64,000 nucleotides of DNA. Source: Streptomyces sp. NBC_00190. Its GTDB lineage: Bacteria > Actinomycetota > Actinomycetes > Streptomycetales > Streptomycetaceae. Positions 54,779-64,000 of the stretch are shown in pieces. The stretch covers positions 4,650,001 through 4,714,000 of the forward strand of contig NZ_CP108131.1 in assembly GCF_036203305.1 (NCBI RefSeq). Direction: 5' to 3'. The notes below the pieces were generated by a model. That model was not told the origin of the DNA, ran no database searches, and saw only the letters and a program-made list of their open reading frames with translations. How positions within the stretch are numbered: the stretch's first letter is position 1; each line of letters starts with the position of its first letter. Position numbers and translations under genes: made by a program.

Positions 54779-55708
54779 GTGTCTGACCCGAACCTGAACG
54801 CGAGCCACGACTCCGTCGAGTCCGTCGAGGACGAGCTCGACATCGTCGAGGCGGCAGACGCTGTGGACCCCGACGAGGCCGAGCACGCCGACGCCAAGGC
54901 GGGTGTCGCCGCCGAAGAGGCCGCGCTGCACGTCGAGGACGAGGTCGAGGCTGAAGCCGAGATCGAGGACGACGCCGAGGTCGAGCCGGTTGCCGACGAC
55001 GCCGAGGAAGAGGGCGACGTCGAGGCCGAGGTCGAGGCCGCCGCCGACGAGGAGGCCGAGGAGGCCGCCGAGGTCGAGCCCGCCGAGCCCGTCGACCCCA
55101 TCCAGGCCCTGCGCGACGAACTGCGCCTCCTGCCCGGCGAGTGGTACGTGATCCACACCTACGCCGGCTACGAGAAGCGCGTGAAGGCCAACCTGGAGCA
55201 GCGCGCCGTCTCGCTGAACGTCGAGGAGTTCATCTACCAGGCCGAGGTGCCCGAGGAAGAGATCGTCCAGATCAAGAACGGCGAGCGCAAGAACGTCCGG
55301 CAGAACAAGCTGCCCGGTTACGTTCTCGTCCGCATGGATCTGACGAACGAGTCCTGGGGTGTCGTCCGCAACACGCCTGGCGTCACCGGCTTCGTCGGCA
55401 ACGCGTACGACCCGTACCCGCTGACCCTGGACGAGATCGTCAAGATGCTCGCCCCGGAGGCGCAGGAGAAGGCCGCCAAGGCCGCCGCGGAAGAGGCCGG
55501 TCTGCCCGCGCCCGCCGTCAAGCGCACCATCGAGGTCCTGGACTTCGAGGTCGGCGACTCGGTCACCGTCACCGACGGCCCGTTCGCGACGCTCCAGGCG
55601 ACCATCAACGAGATCAACCCGGACTCGAAGAAGGTCAAGGGTCTCGTCGAGATCTTCGGCCGCGAGACCCCGGTCGAGCTCAGCTTCGACCAGATCCAGA
55701 AGAACTGA
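54779..55708 (+). CDS. nusG: Transcription elongation/termination factor NusG
   Basis: A 309-residue NusG. The first ~120 residues are an acidic, Ala/Glu/Asp/Val-rich disordered extension typical of Streptomyces. The NGN domain follows from [20 protein letters not shown], and the KOW domain closes the protein ([20 protein letters not shown]). A 30-residue Ala-rich insert ([20 protein letters not shown]) lies between them. GTG at 54779. NusG binds RNA polymerase and links it to Rho and the ribosome. A strong terminator with a T run follows, separating it from rplK. Confidence 0.96.
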   Translation: MSDPNLNASHDSVESVEDELDIVEAADAVDPDEAEHADAKAGVAAEEAALHVEDEVEAEAEIEDDAEVEPVADDAEEEGDVEAEVEAAADEEAEEAAEVEPAEPVDPIQALRDELRLLPGEWYVIHTYAGYEKRVKANLEQRAVSLNVEEFIYQAEVPEEEIVQIKNGERKNVRQNKLPGYVLVRMDLTNESWGVVRNTPGVTGFVGNAYDPYPLTLDEIVKMLAPEAQEKAAKAAAEEAGLPAPAVKRTIEVLDFEVGDSVTVTDGPFATLQATINEINPDSKKVKGLVEIFGRETPVELSFDQIQKN

Positions 55709-55737
55709 TCCAGCTCTTCTGAGACACAGCTTCCGGA

Positions 55738-55778
55738 CAGGTCAGATCGCCCCCTGAAGGGCGGTCTGACCTGCTCGG
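55738..55778 (+). terminator. Intrinsic terminator between nusG and rplK
   Basis: CAGGTCAGATCGCCC (55738-55752) pairs with GGGCGGTCTGACCTG (55759-55773) over 15 pairs with one G-T; loop CCTGAA. CTCGGTTTTT follows. It separates secE-nusG from the ribosomal protein genes, either fully or as an attenuator. Confidence 0.88.
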
Positions 55779-55879
55779 TTTTTAGCCCCGCAGCGATACC
55801 CGTTATCGTGGTGCGGTATGCCTCCATCCGGATGACCGGATTGGCGGCGAAAAACTCTCACTAGGACCCGGAGAGAGCA

Positions 55880-56314
55880 ATGCCTCCCAAGAAGAAGAAG
55901 GTCACGGGGCTTATCAAGCTCCAGATCAAGGCCGGTGCGGCCAACCCGGCTCCGCCGGTCGGCCCCGCGCTCGGTCAGCACGGCGTCAACATCATGGAGT
56001 TCTGCAAGGCCTACAACGCCGCGACCGAGTCGCAGCGTGGCATGGTCGTGCCGGTGGAGATCACGGTCTACGACGACCGCTCCTTCACCTTCATCACGAA
56101 GACCCCGCCGGCCGCGCGCCTCATCCTGAAGGCCGCGGGCATCGAGAAGGGCTCCGGCGAGCCGCACAAGACCAAGGTCGCCAAGCTCACCGGCGCCCAG
56201 GTCCGCGAGATCGCCGAGCTGAAGATGCCCGACCTCAACGCCAACGACGTCGACGCCGCGATGAAGATCATCGCCGGCACCGCGCGTTCGATGGGCGTCA
56301 CGGTCGAAGGCTGA
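55880..56314 (+). CDS. rplK: 50S ribosomal protein L11
   Basis: A 144-residue protein of the GTPase-associated centre, binding 23S rRNA near thiostrepton's site. The N-terminal Pro-rich helix region ([20 protein letters not shown]) and the RNA-binding C-terminal domain are normal. ATG at 55880 follows GGAGAG. The promoter must lie in the 55779-55879 stretch. It is 88 bp before rplA. Confidence 0.98.
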   Translation: MPPKKKKVTGLIKLQIKAGAANPAPPVGPALGQHGVNIMEFCKAYNAATESQRGMVVPVEITVYDDRSFTFITKTPPAARLILKAAGIEKGSGEPHKTKVAKLTGAQVREIAELKMPDLNANDVDAAMKIIAGTARSMGVTVEG

Positions 56315-56402
56315 TTCAGCCACCCCCAGCACCACCAGTGGTAGGACCAAGCGCTGGTCCGCACCACGACTCCATGCCTGAAGCCAAAACACAGGAGCAG
56401 AA

Positions 56403-57131
56403 GTGAAGCGCAGCAAGACTCTCCGCGCTGCGGACGCCAAGGTCGACCGGGAGAAGCTGTACGCCCCGCTCGAGGCCGTCCGTCTCGCCAAGGAGACCTC
56501 CGCGACCAAGTTCGACAGCACCGTCGAGGTCGCCTTCCGCCTGGGTGTCGACCCGCGCAAGGCCGACCAGATGGTCCGTGGCACCGTGAACCTCCCGCAC
56601 GGCACCGGCAAGACCGCCCGGGTCCTGGTCTTCGCGACCGGTGACCGTGCTGCGGCCGCGGAAGCCGCCGGCGCCGACATTGTCGGCGACGACGAGCTGA
56701 TCAACGAGATCGCCAAGGGCAACCGCCTGAACGAGTTCGACGCCGTTGTGGCCACCCCGGACCTCATGGGCAAGGTCGGCCGCCTCGGCCGCGTGCTCGG
56801 TCCCCGTGGCCTCATGCCGAACCCGAAGACCGGCACCGTCACCATGGACGTCGCGAAGGCTGTCACCGAGATCAAGGGTGGCAAGATCGAGTTCCGCGTC
56901 GACAAGCACTCGAACCTGCACTTCATCATCGGCAAGGTCTCCTTCTCCGATGAGCAGCTGGTCGAGAACTACGGCGCGGCCCTGGACGAGATCCTCCGTC
57001 TGAAGCCGTCCGCCGCGAAGGGCCGCTACATCAAGAAGGCCGCCCTGAGCACCACGATGGGTCCCGGCATCCAGCTGGACTCCAACCGCACCCGGAACCT
57101 CCTCGTCGAGGAAGACCCGGCTGCTGTCTGA
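56403..57131 (+). CDS. rplA: 50S ribosomal protein L1
   Basis: A 242-residue L1-stalk protein that also acts as a translational repressor of the L11 operon in many bacteria. Conserved segments include [40 protein letters not shown] and [23 protein letters not shown] at 56403 follows AGGAG. A GC-rich hairpin follows the stop. Confidence 0.98.
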   Translation: MKRSKTLRAADAKVDREKLYAPLEAVRLAKETSATKFDSTVEVAFRLGVDPRKADQMVRGTVNLPHGTGKTARVLVFATGDRAAAAEAAGADIVGDDELINEIAKGNRLNEFDAVVATPDLMGKVGRLGRVLGPRGLMPNPKTGTVTMDVAKAVTEIKGGKIEFRVDKHSNLHFIIGKVSFSDEQLVENYGAALDEILRLKPSAAKGRYIKKAALSTTMGPGIQLDSNRTRNLLVEEDPAAV

Positions 57132-57153
57132 GCCTCACGGCTCTGATCGTCTG

Positions 57154-57198
57154 AACGGGCCTCTCGCCCCCCTTCACGGGGTGGCGGGGGGCCCGTTT
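57154..57198 (+). terminator. Terminator of the rplK-rplA operon
   Basis: AACGGGCC (57154-57161) pairs with GGCCCGTT (57190-57197); inner CGCC/GGCG and CCCC/GGGG pairs lengthen the stem. A short T run closes the site. Confidence 0.8.
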
Positions 57199-57310
57199 GC
57201 GTGTTGAGCGCCACATATCCCGCCATCGGGGGCTAATGGCCGCGCGTCCCGTCGGCGGGGGAACGTAATGTCAGCCTGAAGAAACGATCATTCAAGGGGT
57301 GGGGACCTCC

Positions 57311-58255
57311 GTGTCTGTTTACCGGAAGAAGACCGTCGGCGCCGCTCTGGCCGCCGTACTGCTCGTGGGCGGCGCCACGGCGTGCGAGAACGGCAAGAAG
57401 GACGACTCGGGCAAGGCCGCCTCCGGCGCGTCCGCGCAGCCGAGCACGCCGGTGGCGGGCGGCTCCGCCACCGAGGCGCTCTCCGCGGCCTACAAGAAGA
57501 CCTCGGCCGCCAAGTCGGCCAAGGTCCGCATGACGATGTCGATGCCCGCGGCGCTGGGCGGCCAGGGCGGCACCGTGGAGATGACGGGCGTCCAGGGCTG
57601 GGACCCGAACGTCATGGACATCACCGTGAAGGGGGCGCTCACGCCGGGCTCCGGCGCCGAGTCCATGCGCATGATCATGTCGAACGACGTCATGTTCATG
57701 GAGATGCCGGCCGACTCCCCGATGTCCGCGGGGCTGGACGGCAAGCGCTGGATGAAGCTGGACATCAAGGCGGCCGCGGAGGCCTCCGGGGACGCGGACG
57801 TGCTGAAGAAGCTGGGCGGCGTCGGCGGCATGGACCAGAGCCAGGACCCGGCCAAGCAGCTCGCCCTGCTGCTGAGCTCGCCGAACGTGAAGCACCTCGG
57901 TGCCGAGAAGGTCGAGGGCACGGACACCGAGCACTACAAGGGCACTCTGACCCTCGACGAGATGCTCGCGGCCAACGAGTCCGCCAAGACGCTGTCCGAG
58001 GCCGATCGGACGAAGCTCGTCGACGCGATGAAGAAGTCCGGCATCGTCGACTACGACATGGACGTCTGGGTCAACAAGGACGGCTACCCGGTCCACATGA
58101 AGGTCGCCATCCGCATGCCCCAGGGGAGCATGAACATGGACGCCTTCTACTCGGACTACGGCTCCGCGGCCACCGTCCAGGCCCCGCCGGAGAACGAGAC
58201 CCTCGACCTCTTCGCCATGCTCAAGCAGCTGGGCGAGACCGGCGCCGGCGCCTGA
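57311..58255 (+). CDS. Lipoprotein of the LppX/LprAFG-like type, copy 1
   Basis: A 314-residue exported lipoprotein. Basic YRKKTVG, hydrophobic GAALAAVLLVGGATA and lipidated Cys25 form the signal. The mature part (ALSAAYKKTSAAKSAKVRMT, WMKLDIKAAAEASGDAD, YDMDVWVNKDGYPVHMKVAI) fits the LprG/LppX-like fold, a half-barrel with a hydrophobic cavity thought to carry lipids. It is a paralogue of the next gene, with matching segments such as AEKVEGTDTEHYKG versus [17 protein letters not shown] at 57311 was chosen; a GTG at 57299 is also in frame. Exact function unknown. Confidence 0.85.
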   Translation: MSVYRKKTVGAALAAVLLVGGATACENGKKDDSGKAASGASAQPSTPVAGGSATEALSAAYKKTSAAKSAKVRMTMSMPAALGGQGGTVEMTGVQGWDPNVMDITVKGALTPGSGAESMRMIMSNDVMFMEMPADSPMSAGLDGKRWMKLDIKAAAEASGDADVLKKLGGVGGMDQSQDPAKQLALLLSSPNVKHLGAEKVEGTDTEHYKGTLTLDEMLAANESAKTLSEADRTKLVDAMKKSGIVDYDMDVWVNKDGYPVHMKVAIRMPQGSMNMDAFYSDYGSAATVQAPPENETLDLFAMLKQLGETGAGA

Positions 58256-58305
58256 CCAGCCCGCGCACCCGGTCGCAGAAAGATCCATTCATGGGGGAGA
58301 ACCAG

Positions 58306-59133
58306 ATGAACAAGACTGCCCGGGCCCGGGCCGGTATCGCGATGGCGGGTACCGCACTGCTCGTGGGCGGCCTCACGGCCTGCGGCGGCGACAAGGCCGC
58401 CGCGGGCAGCGGCGCGGCGGACGGGGGCAAGTCCGCGCAGGCCAAGGCTCAGACCCCGGTGGACGCGGTGAAGGCGTCGTACGTGAAGACGGCGGCGGCC
58501 AGGTACGCCAAGGCCGAAATCTCCACCGTCGGGAAGGACGGCACGACCAGCGGCCAGTCCGGCACGAAGGCATGGTACCCGTCCGGCCATGACCTGTCGC
58601 TGAAGGACGAGAAGCACCCCGGCGCGCGGTCGGTCATGATCGGCGACACCGTCTACACCAAGATGGACAAGCCCATCGACGGCAAGTCCTGGATGCGGCT
58701 GGAGCTGTCCAAGGACGGGAAGCCGGGCGTCCGGCTGAACGAGGACCCGGCCGAGTACCTCGCGATGCTGCTGGGCCAGGAGAAGCTCACGCTGGTCGGG
58801 GCCGAGCAGACCGACGGCGTCGACGCCCAGCACTACAAGGGCAGCTTCACCAACGCCGACCTGCTCAAGGCGGACGAGTCCACCAAGGTCATGGAGGAGA
58901 AGAACCGCCAGTACCTCCACGAGTCCGTGAAGCACCTCACCGCCTTCGAGGTGGACCTGTGGATCGGCAAGGACGGCTACCCCGTCCGCGTCGACTCGGT
59001 GAGCACGGACGGTGACGGAACGTCCAGGACCACGGCGAAGTTCTCCGACTACGGCGCGGCCGCGCCGGTCGCGGCACCCCCCGCCGACCAGGTCATCTCC
59101 TTCGACGACGTGCTGAAGGGCAGCGGTTCCTGA
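58306..59133 (+). CDS. Lipoprotein of the LppX/LprAFG-like type, copy 2
   Basis: A 275-residue paralogue of the preceding lipoprotein: basic [10 protein letters not shown], hydrophobic [15 protein letters not shown], lipidated Cys26, then [40 protein letters not shown] and [23 protein letters not shown] at 58306 is preferred because GGGGGAGA precedes it by 5 nt; ATG at 58291 is the alternative. The 50-bp gap to copy 1 suggests co-transcription. The pair separates the L11/L1 and L10/L7-L12 gene pairs, which adjoin in most bacteria. Confidence 0.85.
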   Translation: MNKTARARAGIAMAGTALLVGGLTACGGDKAAAGSGAADGGKSAQAKAQTPVDAVKASYVKTAAARYAKAEISTVGKDGTTSGQSGTKAWYPSGHDLSLKDEKHPGARSVMIGDTVYTKMDKPIDGKSWMRLELSKDGKPGVRLNEDPAEYLAMLLGQEKLTLVGAEQTDGVDAQHYKGSFTNADLLKADESTKVMEEKNRQYLHESVKHLTAFEVDLWIGKDGYPVRVDSVSTDGDGTSRTTAKFSDYGAAAPVAAPPADQVISFDDVLKGSGS

Positions 59134-59139
59134 GGCGAT

Positions 59140-59169
59140 TTGCCTCGACTGGACCCCTTCACGTACGCT
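59140..59169 (+). promoter_or_regulatory. Promoter of rplJ-rplL
   Basis: TTGCCT (59140-59145) and TACGCT (59164-59169) are 18 bp apart, directly upstream of the L10 leader. Confidence 0.65.
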
Positions 59170-59335
59170 TCCCCAGAAGCCAAAGACCGCTGGTCGTTGC
59201 CGTGCCCGCAAGGGTGTGGCGGCCGAAGGATCCGCTGAGCGCGGACGTCCTGCGCAGGTGTTCGTGGAAAAGCTCCCGGAGTATTCCGGTCGAGCTTACG
59301 CCCCGTGCGCATGCGCCGGGGCGTTTCGTTTTGTT
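59170..59335 (+). promoter_or_regulatory. L10-type ribosomal leader with attenuator hairpin
   Basis: The ~210-nt untranslated leader of rplJ. It has the layout of the L10 leader, the site where L10(L7/L12)4 binds its own mRNA. A terminator-like hairpin ACGCCCC ... GGGGCGT (59298-59304, 59318-59324) is followed by TTCGTTTTGTT, 49 nt before the rplJ start. Autogenous control is known for this family; the folding here was done by eye. Confidence 0.75.
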
Positions 59336-59383
59336 CAGCCCCTTCTGAGCGGTCCTCATCACCCGGAAGGAGGCCGACGCACT

Positions 59384-59914
59384 ATGCCGACGCCCAACAA
59401 GGCTGCCGCGGTAGCCGAGCTCAAGGACGCGTTCCAGAGCTCGAACGCCGCCGTGCTGACCGAGTACCGGGGTCTCACCGTCGCGCAGCTCAAGACGCTG
59501 CGTCGCTCTCTCGGTGAGAACGCCCAGTACGCCGTGGTGAAGAACACGCTGACCAAGATTGCGGCCAACCAGGCCGGGATCACCGCGCTGGACGAGCACT
59601 TCGCTGGTCCGACCGCGGTCGCCTTCATCACCGGTGACCCGGTGGAGTCGGCGAAGAGCCTGCGTGACTTCGCCAAGGACAACCCGAACCTCATCATCAA
59701 GGCGGGTGTCCTTGATGGTAAGGCGCTCACCGCCGATGAGATCAAGAAGCTTGCGGACCTCGAGTCCCGCGAGGTTCTGCTCAGCAAGCTGGCCGGCGCG
59801 TTCAAGGGCAAGCAGTCTCAGGCTGCCTCGCTCTTCCAGGCGCTGCCGTCGAAGTTCGTCCGCACCGCGGAAGCGCTTCGCGTCAAGCTCGCCGAGCAGG
59901 GCGGTGCCGAGTAA
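59384..59914 (+). CDS. rplJ: 50S ribosomal protein L10
   Basis: A 176-residue stalk-base protein that anchors L7/L12 dimers ([58 protein letters not shown]). ATG at 59384 follows AAGGAGG. It is co-transcribed with rplL 110 bp downstream. Confidence 0.97.
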   Translation: MPTPNKAAAVAELKDAFQSSNAAVLTEYRGLTVAQLKTLRRSLGENAQYAVVKNTLTKIAANQAGITALDEHFAGPTAVAFITGDPVESAKSLRDFAKDNPNLIIKAGVLDGKALTADEIKKLADLESREVLLSKLAGAFKGKQSQAASLFQALPSKFVRTAEALRVKLAEQGGAE

Positions 59915-60024
59915 TTCGGCTCGCGCACTGATCCACGCCGCCTAGTGCGTGGGTCGTAGCGGGCCGTTACGCCCGCCTCTATATACATCCGGCACCTGCC
60001 GAATTAGTGGAAGGATCGCCCATC

Positions 60025-60408
60025 ATGGCGAAGCTCTCTCAGGACGACCTCCTCGCCCAGTTCGAGGAGATGACCCTCATCGAGCTCTCCGAGTTCGTGA
60101 AGGCCTTCGAGGAGAAGTTCGACGTCACCGCCGCCGCGGCCGTCGCCGTTGCCGGCCCCGCCGCCGGTGGCCCCGCCGCCGAGGCCGAGGAGGAGAAGGA
60201 CGAGTTCGACGTCATCCTCACCGGTGCCGGCGACAAGAAGATCCAGGTCATCAAGGTCGTGCGTGAGCTGACCTCCCTGGGCCTCAAGGAGGCCAAGGAC
60301 CTCGTGGACGGCGCCCCGAAGCCGGTCCTCGAGAAGGTTGCCAAGGACGCCGCTGAGAAGGCCGCCGAGGCCCTCAAGGGCGCCGGTGCGGCCGTCGAGG
60401 TCAAGTAA
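60025..60408 (+). CDS. rplL: 50S ribosomal protein L7/L12
   Basis: A 127-residue acidic stalk protein. The N-terminal dimerisation helices ([20 protein letters not shown]), the Ala/Gly/Pro hinge (residues about 36-54) and the factor-binding domain ([20 protein letters not shown]) are all standard. ATG at 60025 follows GGAAGGA. Confidence 0.98.
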   Translation: MAKLSQDDLLAQFEEMTLIELSEFVKAFEEKFDVTAAAAVAVAGPAAGGPAAEAEEEKDEFDVILTGAGDKKIQVIKVVRELTSLGLKEAKDLVDGAPKPVLEKVAKDAAEKAAEALKGAGAAVEVK

Positions 60409-60413
60409 CACCT

Positions 60414-60471
60414 CTGGGGCCCCTCAGGGGCCCCAGCCGAGGGCGATCACCCGTAAGGGTGGTCGCCCTTT
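60414..60471 (+). terminator. Tandem hairpins between rplL and rpoB
   Basis: Hairpin 1: CTGGGGCCCC-TCA-GGGGCCCCAG (60414-60436). Hairpin 2: GGGCGATCACCC-GTAA-GGGTGGTCGCCC (60441-60468) followed by TTT. They terminate or attenuate rplJL transcription before rpoB. Confidence 0.85.
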
Positions 60472-60974
60472 GGCGTACCCGTGGGGCCTGACTTGCCCTG
60501 CTCACGTTGGGGAGTAGGGTGATCTTCGTTGCCTCGAAGCAGGGTCCGGAGATGATCCGCTCGGAGCAGGGGGCCTTGACGAACGGGACGTGGCGCGCAA
60601 TTCTCAGTCCCGTCGCAAGCTCGACCACCTCGATCCGAGATCCGAGGCATGGATCGACTACGAAGAGGGCAGTACTGATACGCGCTCTGTGTACGAGGGC
60701 CGCAGCGTTGGATGTTGGTTTCGACAACATGGGGAAGGCCTGTTGCCGGTTTCCGGAAACCTGGTCTGGACATCAGTGAGCCAAGTGGCTACACTGACCC
60801 TTTGCGCTGCCTGTTAGCTGTCCTCTGCCCGTCGCCAGGGACATGCCCACGCTTGAGCACACTTGATTGATACGCCCTGACCTGGACTTTCGACCAGATC
60901 GGGGGCGCCTGTCTTCTGTGTCGGCTGGGACCGGTACGCGCGTAGTGAGTCCGAGCCCTCGGAAGGACCCCCTC
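60472..60974 (+). other. rpoB upstream region
   Basis: A 503-bp stretch without a supportable gene. It contains the rpoB promoter at 60767-60795 and a leader of about 170 nt between the presumed transcription start and the rpoB start codon. The first ~290 bp before the promoter show nothing I can name. Confidence 0.7.
60767..60795 (+). promoter_or_regulatory. Housekeeping-type promoter of rpoB
   Basis: TGGACA (60767-60772) and TACACT (60790-60795) with exactly 17 bp between them match the vegetative sigma (HrdB) consensus well. The start site would be near 60802. Confidence 0.8.
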
Positions 60975-63900
60975 TTGGCCGCCTCGCGCAACGCCTCGAC
61001 CAATACGAACACCGGTGCCAGCACTGCCCCGCTGCGCATCTCCTTTGCAAAGATCAAGGAGCCCCTCGAGGTTCCGAACCTCCTGGCGCTGCAGACCGAG
61101 AGCTTTGACTGGCTTCTCGGCAATGCTGCCTGGAAGTCTCGCGTCGAGTCGGCGCTTGAGAGTGGACAGGACGTCCCCACCAAGTCCGGTCTGGAAGAGA
61201 TCTTCGAGGAGATCTCGCCGATCGAGGACTTCTCCGGGTCGATGTCGCTGACCTTCCGCGACCACCGTTTCGAGCCGGCGAAGAACTCTGTCGACGAGTG
61301 CAAGGACCGCGACTTCACGTTCGCGGCGCCGCTGTTTGTCACGGCCGAGTTCACGAACAACGAGACCGGAGAGATCAAGTCTCAGACGGTCTTCATGGGC
61401 GACTTCCCGCTCATGACCAACAAGGGCACCTTCGTCATCAACGGCACCGAGCGTGTCGTCGTGTCGCAGCTTGTCCGCTCCCCTGGTGTCTACTTCGACT
61501 CCTCCATCGACAAGACGTCCGACAAGGACATCTTCGCCGCCAAGATCATCCCGTCCCGGGGTGCCTGGCTGGAGATGGAGATCGACAAGCGCGACATGGT
61601 CGGTGTCCGCATCGACCGCAAGCGCAAGCAGTCCGTCACCGTCCTCCTGAAGGCTCTCGGCTGGACCACCGAGCAGATCCTCGAGGAGTTCGGCGAGTAC
61701 GAGTCCATGCGCGCCACCCTGGAGAAGGACCACACCCAGGGCCAGGACGACGCGCTGCTCGACATCTACCGCAAGCTGCGCCCGGGCGAGCCGCCGACCC
61801 GCGAGGCCGCTCAGACGCTGCTCGAGAACCTCTACTTCAACCCGAAGCGCTACGACCTCGCGAAGGTCGGCCGCTACAAGGTGAACAAGAAGCTCGGCGC
61901 CGACGAGCCGCTCGACGCCGGTGTGCTCACCACCGACGACGTCATCGCGACGATCAAGTACCTGGTCAAGCTGCACGCCGGCGAGACCGAGACGATCGGC
62001 GAGTCCGGCCGTTCGATCGTGGTCGAGACCGACGACATCGACCACTTCGGCAACCGTCGTCTGCGCAACGTCGGCGAGCTCATCCAGAACCAGGTCCGCA
62101 CGGGTCTGGCTCGTATGGAGCGCGTCGTGCGCGAGCGCATGACCACCCAGGACGTCGAGGCGATCACGCCGCAGACCCTGATCAACATCCGGCCGGTCGT
62201 CGCCTCCATCAAGGAGTTCTTCGGCACCAGCCAGCTGTCGCAGTTCATGGACCAGAACAACCCGCTGTCGGGTCTGACGCACAAGCGTCGTCTCTCGGCT
62301 CTGGGTCCCGGTGGTCTGTCCCGTGAGCGGGCCGGCTTCGAGGTCCGTGACGTTCACCCGTCGCACTACGGCCGCATGTGCCCGATCGAGACCCCTGAAG
62401 GCCCGAACATCGGTCTGATCGGCTCGCTCGCCTCCTACGGCCGCGTCAACGCGTTCGGTTTCGTCGAGACCCCGTACCGCAAGGTCGTCGACGGTGTCGT
62501 CACCGACGAGGTCGACTACCTGACCGCCGACGAGGAAGACCGCTTCGTCATCGCCCAGGCGAACGCCGCCCTGAACGATGAGATGCGCTTCACCGAGAAC
62601 CGCGTCCTGGTCCGCCGTCGTGGCGGCGAGATCGACTACATCGCCGGCGACGACGTCGACTACATGGACGTCTCCCCGCGCCAGATGGTGTCCGTCGCGA
62701 CCGCGATGATCCCCTTCCTGGAGCACGACGACGCCAACCGTGCCCTCATGGGCGCGAACATGATGCGCCAGGCCGTTCCGCTCATCAAGGCGGAGGCCCC
62801 GCTCGTCGGCACCGGCATGGAGTACCGCTGTGCGGTCGACGCCGGTGACTCGATCCGTGCGGAGAAGGACGGTGTCGTCCAGGAGGTCTCGGCCGACTAC
62901 ATCACCGTCGCCAACGACGACGGCACGTACACCACGTACCGCGTCGCCAAGTTCTCCCGCTCGAACCAGGGCACCTCGGTCAACCAGAAGGTCATCGTCA
63001 ACGAGGGTGACCGGATCGTCGAGTCCCAGGTCCTCGCCGACGGACCGGCGACCGAAGAGGGCGAGATGGCCCTCGGCAAGAACCTGCTCGTCGCGTTCAT
63101 GCCGTGGGAGGGTCACAACTACGAGGACGCGATCATCCTGTCGCAGCGCCTCGTGCAGGACGACGTCCTCTCCTCGATCCACATCGAGGAGCACGAGGTC
63201 GACGCCCGTGACACCAAGCTCGGCCCCGAGGAGATCACCCGGGACATCCCGAACGTCTCCGAGGAGGTCCTCGCGGACCTCGACGAGCGCGGCATCATCC
63301 GCATCGGTGCGGACGTCGTCGCCGGCGACATCCTGGTCGGCAAGGTCACGCCCAAGGGTGAGACCGAGCTGACCCCGGAGGAGCGCCTGCTCCGCGCGAT
63401 CTTCGGTGAGAAGGCCCGCGAGGTGCGTGACACCTCGCTCAAGGTCCCTCACGGTGAGATCGGCAAGGTCATCGGTGTCCGCGTCTTCGACCGCGAGGAG
63501 GGCGACGAGCTTCCTCCGGGCGTGAACCAGCTGGTCCGCGTCTACGTCGCCCAGAAGCGCAAGATCACCGACGGTGACAAGCTCGCCGGCCGCCACGGCA
63601 ACAAGGGTGTCATCTCCAAGATCCTTCCGATCGAGGACATGCCCTTCCTTGAGGACGGCACGCCGGTCGACATCATCCTGAACCCGCTGGGTGTCCCGTC
63701 CCGAATGAACCCGGGACAGGTCCTGGAGATCCACCTCGGCTGGCTCGCCAGCCGCGGCTGGGACGTCTCCGGTCTGGCGGACGAGTGGGCGCAGCGCCTC
63801 CAGGCGATCGGCGCCGACCAGGTCGCTCCCGGTACCAACGTCGCCACCCCGGTGTTCGACGGTGCCCGCGAGGACGAGCTGGCCGGCCTGCTGCAGCACA

Positions 63901-64000
63901 CCATCCCGAACCGCGACGGCGAGCGCATGGTGCTCCCGACCGGTAAGGCGCGTCTGTTCGACGGCCGCTCCGGCGAGCCGTTCCCGGACCCGATCTCGGT
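60975..64000 (+). CDS. rpoB: DNA-directed RNA polymerase beta subunit, partial
   Basis: The first 1008 codons of the beta subunit; the C-terminal part is beyond the right edge. The TTG at 60975 is chosen because the preceding GGAAGGA is well placed and the protein then begins [20 protein letters not shown], the usual Streptomyces start. The rifampicin pocket reads [20 protein letters not shown] then [11 protein letters not shown], with wild-type Asp426, His436 and Ser441. The motifs [20 protein letters not shown] and [19 protein letters not shown] are intact. It is preceded by its own promoter, and rpoC is expected downstream. Confidence 0.97.
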   Translation, partial: MAASRNASTNTNTGASTAPLRISFAKIKEPLEVPNLLALQTESFDWLLGNAAWKSRVESALESGQDVPTKSGLEEIFEEISPIEDFSGSMSLTFRDHRFEPAKNSVDECKDRDFTFAAPLFVTAEFTNNETGEIKSQTVFMGDFPLMTNKGTFVINGTERVVVSQLVRSPGVYFDSSIDKTSDKDIFAAKIIPSRGAWLEMEIDKRDMVGVRIDRKRKQSVTVLLKALGWTTEQILEEFGEYESMRATLEKDHTQGQDDALLDIYRKLRPGEPPTREAAQTLLENLYFNPKRYDLAKVGRYKVNKKLGADEPLDAGVLTTDDVIATIKYLVKLHAGETETIGESGRSIVVETDDIDHFGNRRLRNVGELIQNQVRTGLARMERVVRERMTTQDVEAITPQTLINIRPVVASIKEFFGTSQLSQFMDQNNPLSGLTHKRRLSALGPGGLSRERAGFEVRDVHPSHYGRMCPIETPEGPNIGLIGSLASYGRVNAFGFVETPYRKVVDGVVTDEVDYLTADEEDRFVIAQANAALNDEMRFTENRVLVRRRGGEIDYIAGDDVDYMDVSPRQMVSVATAMIPFLEHDDANRALMGANMMRQAVPLIKAEAPLVGTGMEYRCAVDAGDSIRAEKDGVVQEVSADYITVANDDGTYTTYRVAKFSRSNQGTSVNQKVIVNEGDRIVESQVLADGPATEEGEMALGKNLLVAFMPWEGHNYEDAIILSQRLVQDDVLSSIHIEEHEVDARDTKLGPEEITRDIPNVSEEVLADLDERGIIRIGADVVAGDILVGKVTPKGETELTPEERLLRAIFGEKAREVRDTSLKVPHGEIGKVIGVRVFDREEGDELPPGVNQLVRVYVAQKRKITDGDKLAGRHGNKGVISKILPIEDMPFLEDGTPVDIILNPLGVPSRMNPGQVLEIHLGWLASRGWDVSGLADEWAQRLQAIGADQVAPGTNVATPVFDGAREDELAGLLQHTIPNRDGERMVLPTGKARLFDGRSGEPFPDPIS

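Noticed and set aside
60789..63899. A very long open frame (over 1000 codons) on the minus strand opposite rpoB
   Set aside because: High GC leaves opposite frames open; the sequence has no recognisable domain and rpoB is certain on the plus strand.

Overview
The window is high-GC actinobacterial DNA, almost certainly Streptomyces. Supporting signs are frequent GTG and TTG starts, 4-nt ATGA/GTGA gene overlaps, very GC-rich intrinsic hairpins, a long acidic N-terminal extension on NusG, and the order tRNA-Thr, tRNA-Met, rpmG, hadA, hadB ... tRNA-Trp, secE, nusG, rplK, rplA ... rplJ, rplL, rpoB. The left edge cuts a Uma2-family gene and the right edge cuts rpoB.

Left third (1-19 kb). After the Uma2 fragment and a secreted protein of unknown function comes a compact minus-strand operon (8008 down to 1201): a GntR regulator, a two-cluster ferredoxin, a lipoprotein-permease-ATPase transporter of the sulfonate/nitrate/taurine class, and an AprA-like FAD oxidoreductase carrying a C-terminal HEAT-repeat domain. 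Then follow fumarylacetoacetase, a HAD phosphatase, a CocE-type hydrolase with a relic of a peptide transporter, a long-chain polyprenyl diphosphate synthase, a LolA-like exported protein, a ribbon-helix-helix/Fic-like toxin-antitoxin pair, a secreted M28 aminopeptidase, RarD and an NAD(P)H-binding protein.

Middle (19.5-37.7 kb) is an energy-metabolism block. KorAB (2-oxoacid:ferredoxin oxidoreductase) is followed by a response regulator, two paralogous sensor kinases, and a second-type nuo operon, nuoA-B-C-H-I-J-K-L-M-N. This operon has no nuoD and none of the NADH-input genes nuoE, F, G. NuoC carries a long repeat-bearing Ala/Pro tail. htpX and a YccF gene follow. The layout suggests a ferredoxin-fed partial complex I, but that is inference.

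37.8-45.3 kb holds housekeeping and accessory genes: SMI1/KNR4, an APC permease, a SulP transporter, YajQ, tRNA-Tyr, two small proteins, an NAD(P)-binding protein and an amidohydrolase homologue that has lost several catalytic residues.

45.6-64 kb is the translation/transcription region. tRNA-Thr, tRNA-Met, rpmG and hadAB come first. Next is an insert with a TetR/DHA2 efflux pair (a matching operator in front of each gene), a DUF3291-like gene, murB, a conserved hypothetical gene, adenosine deaminase and aspartate aminotransferase. Then tRNA-Trp, secE, nusG, rplK and rplA; two paralogous lipoproteins; rplJ with an L10-type leader attenuator; rplL; tandem hairpins; and rpoB with a clear housekeeping promoter and a TTG start.

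No CRISPR array, insertion sequence, prophage or rRNA gene was seen.
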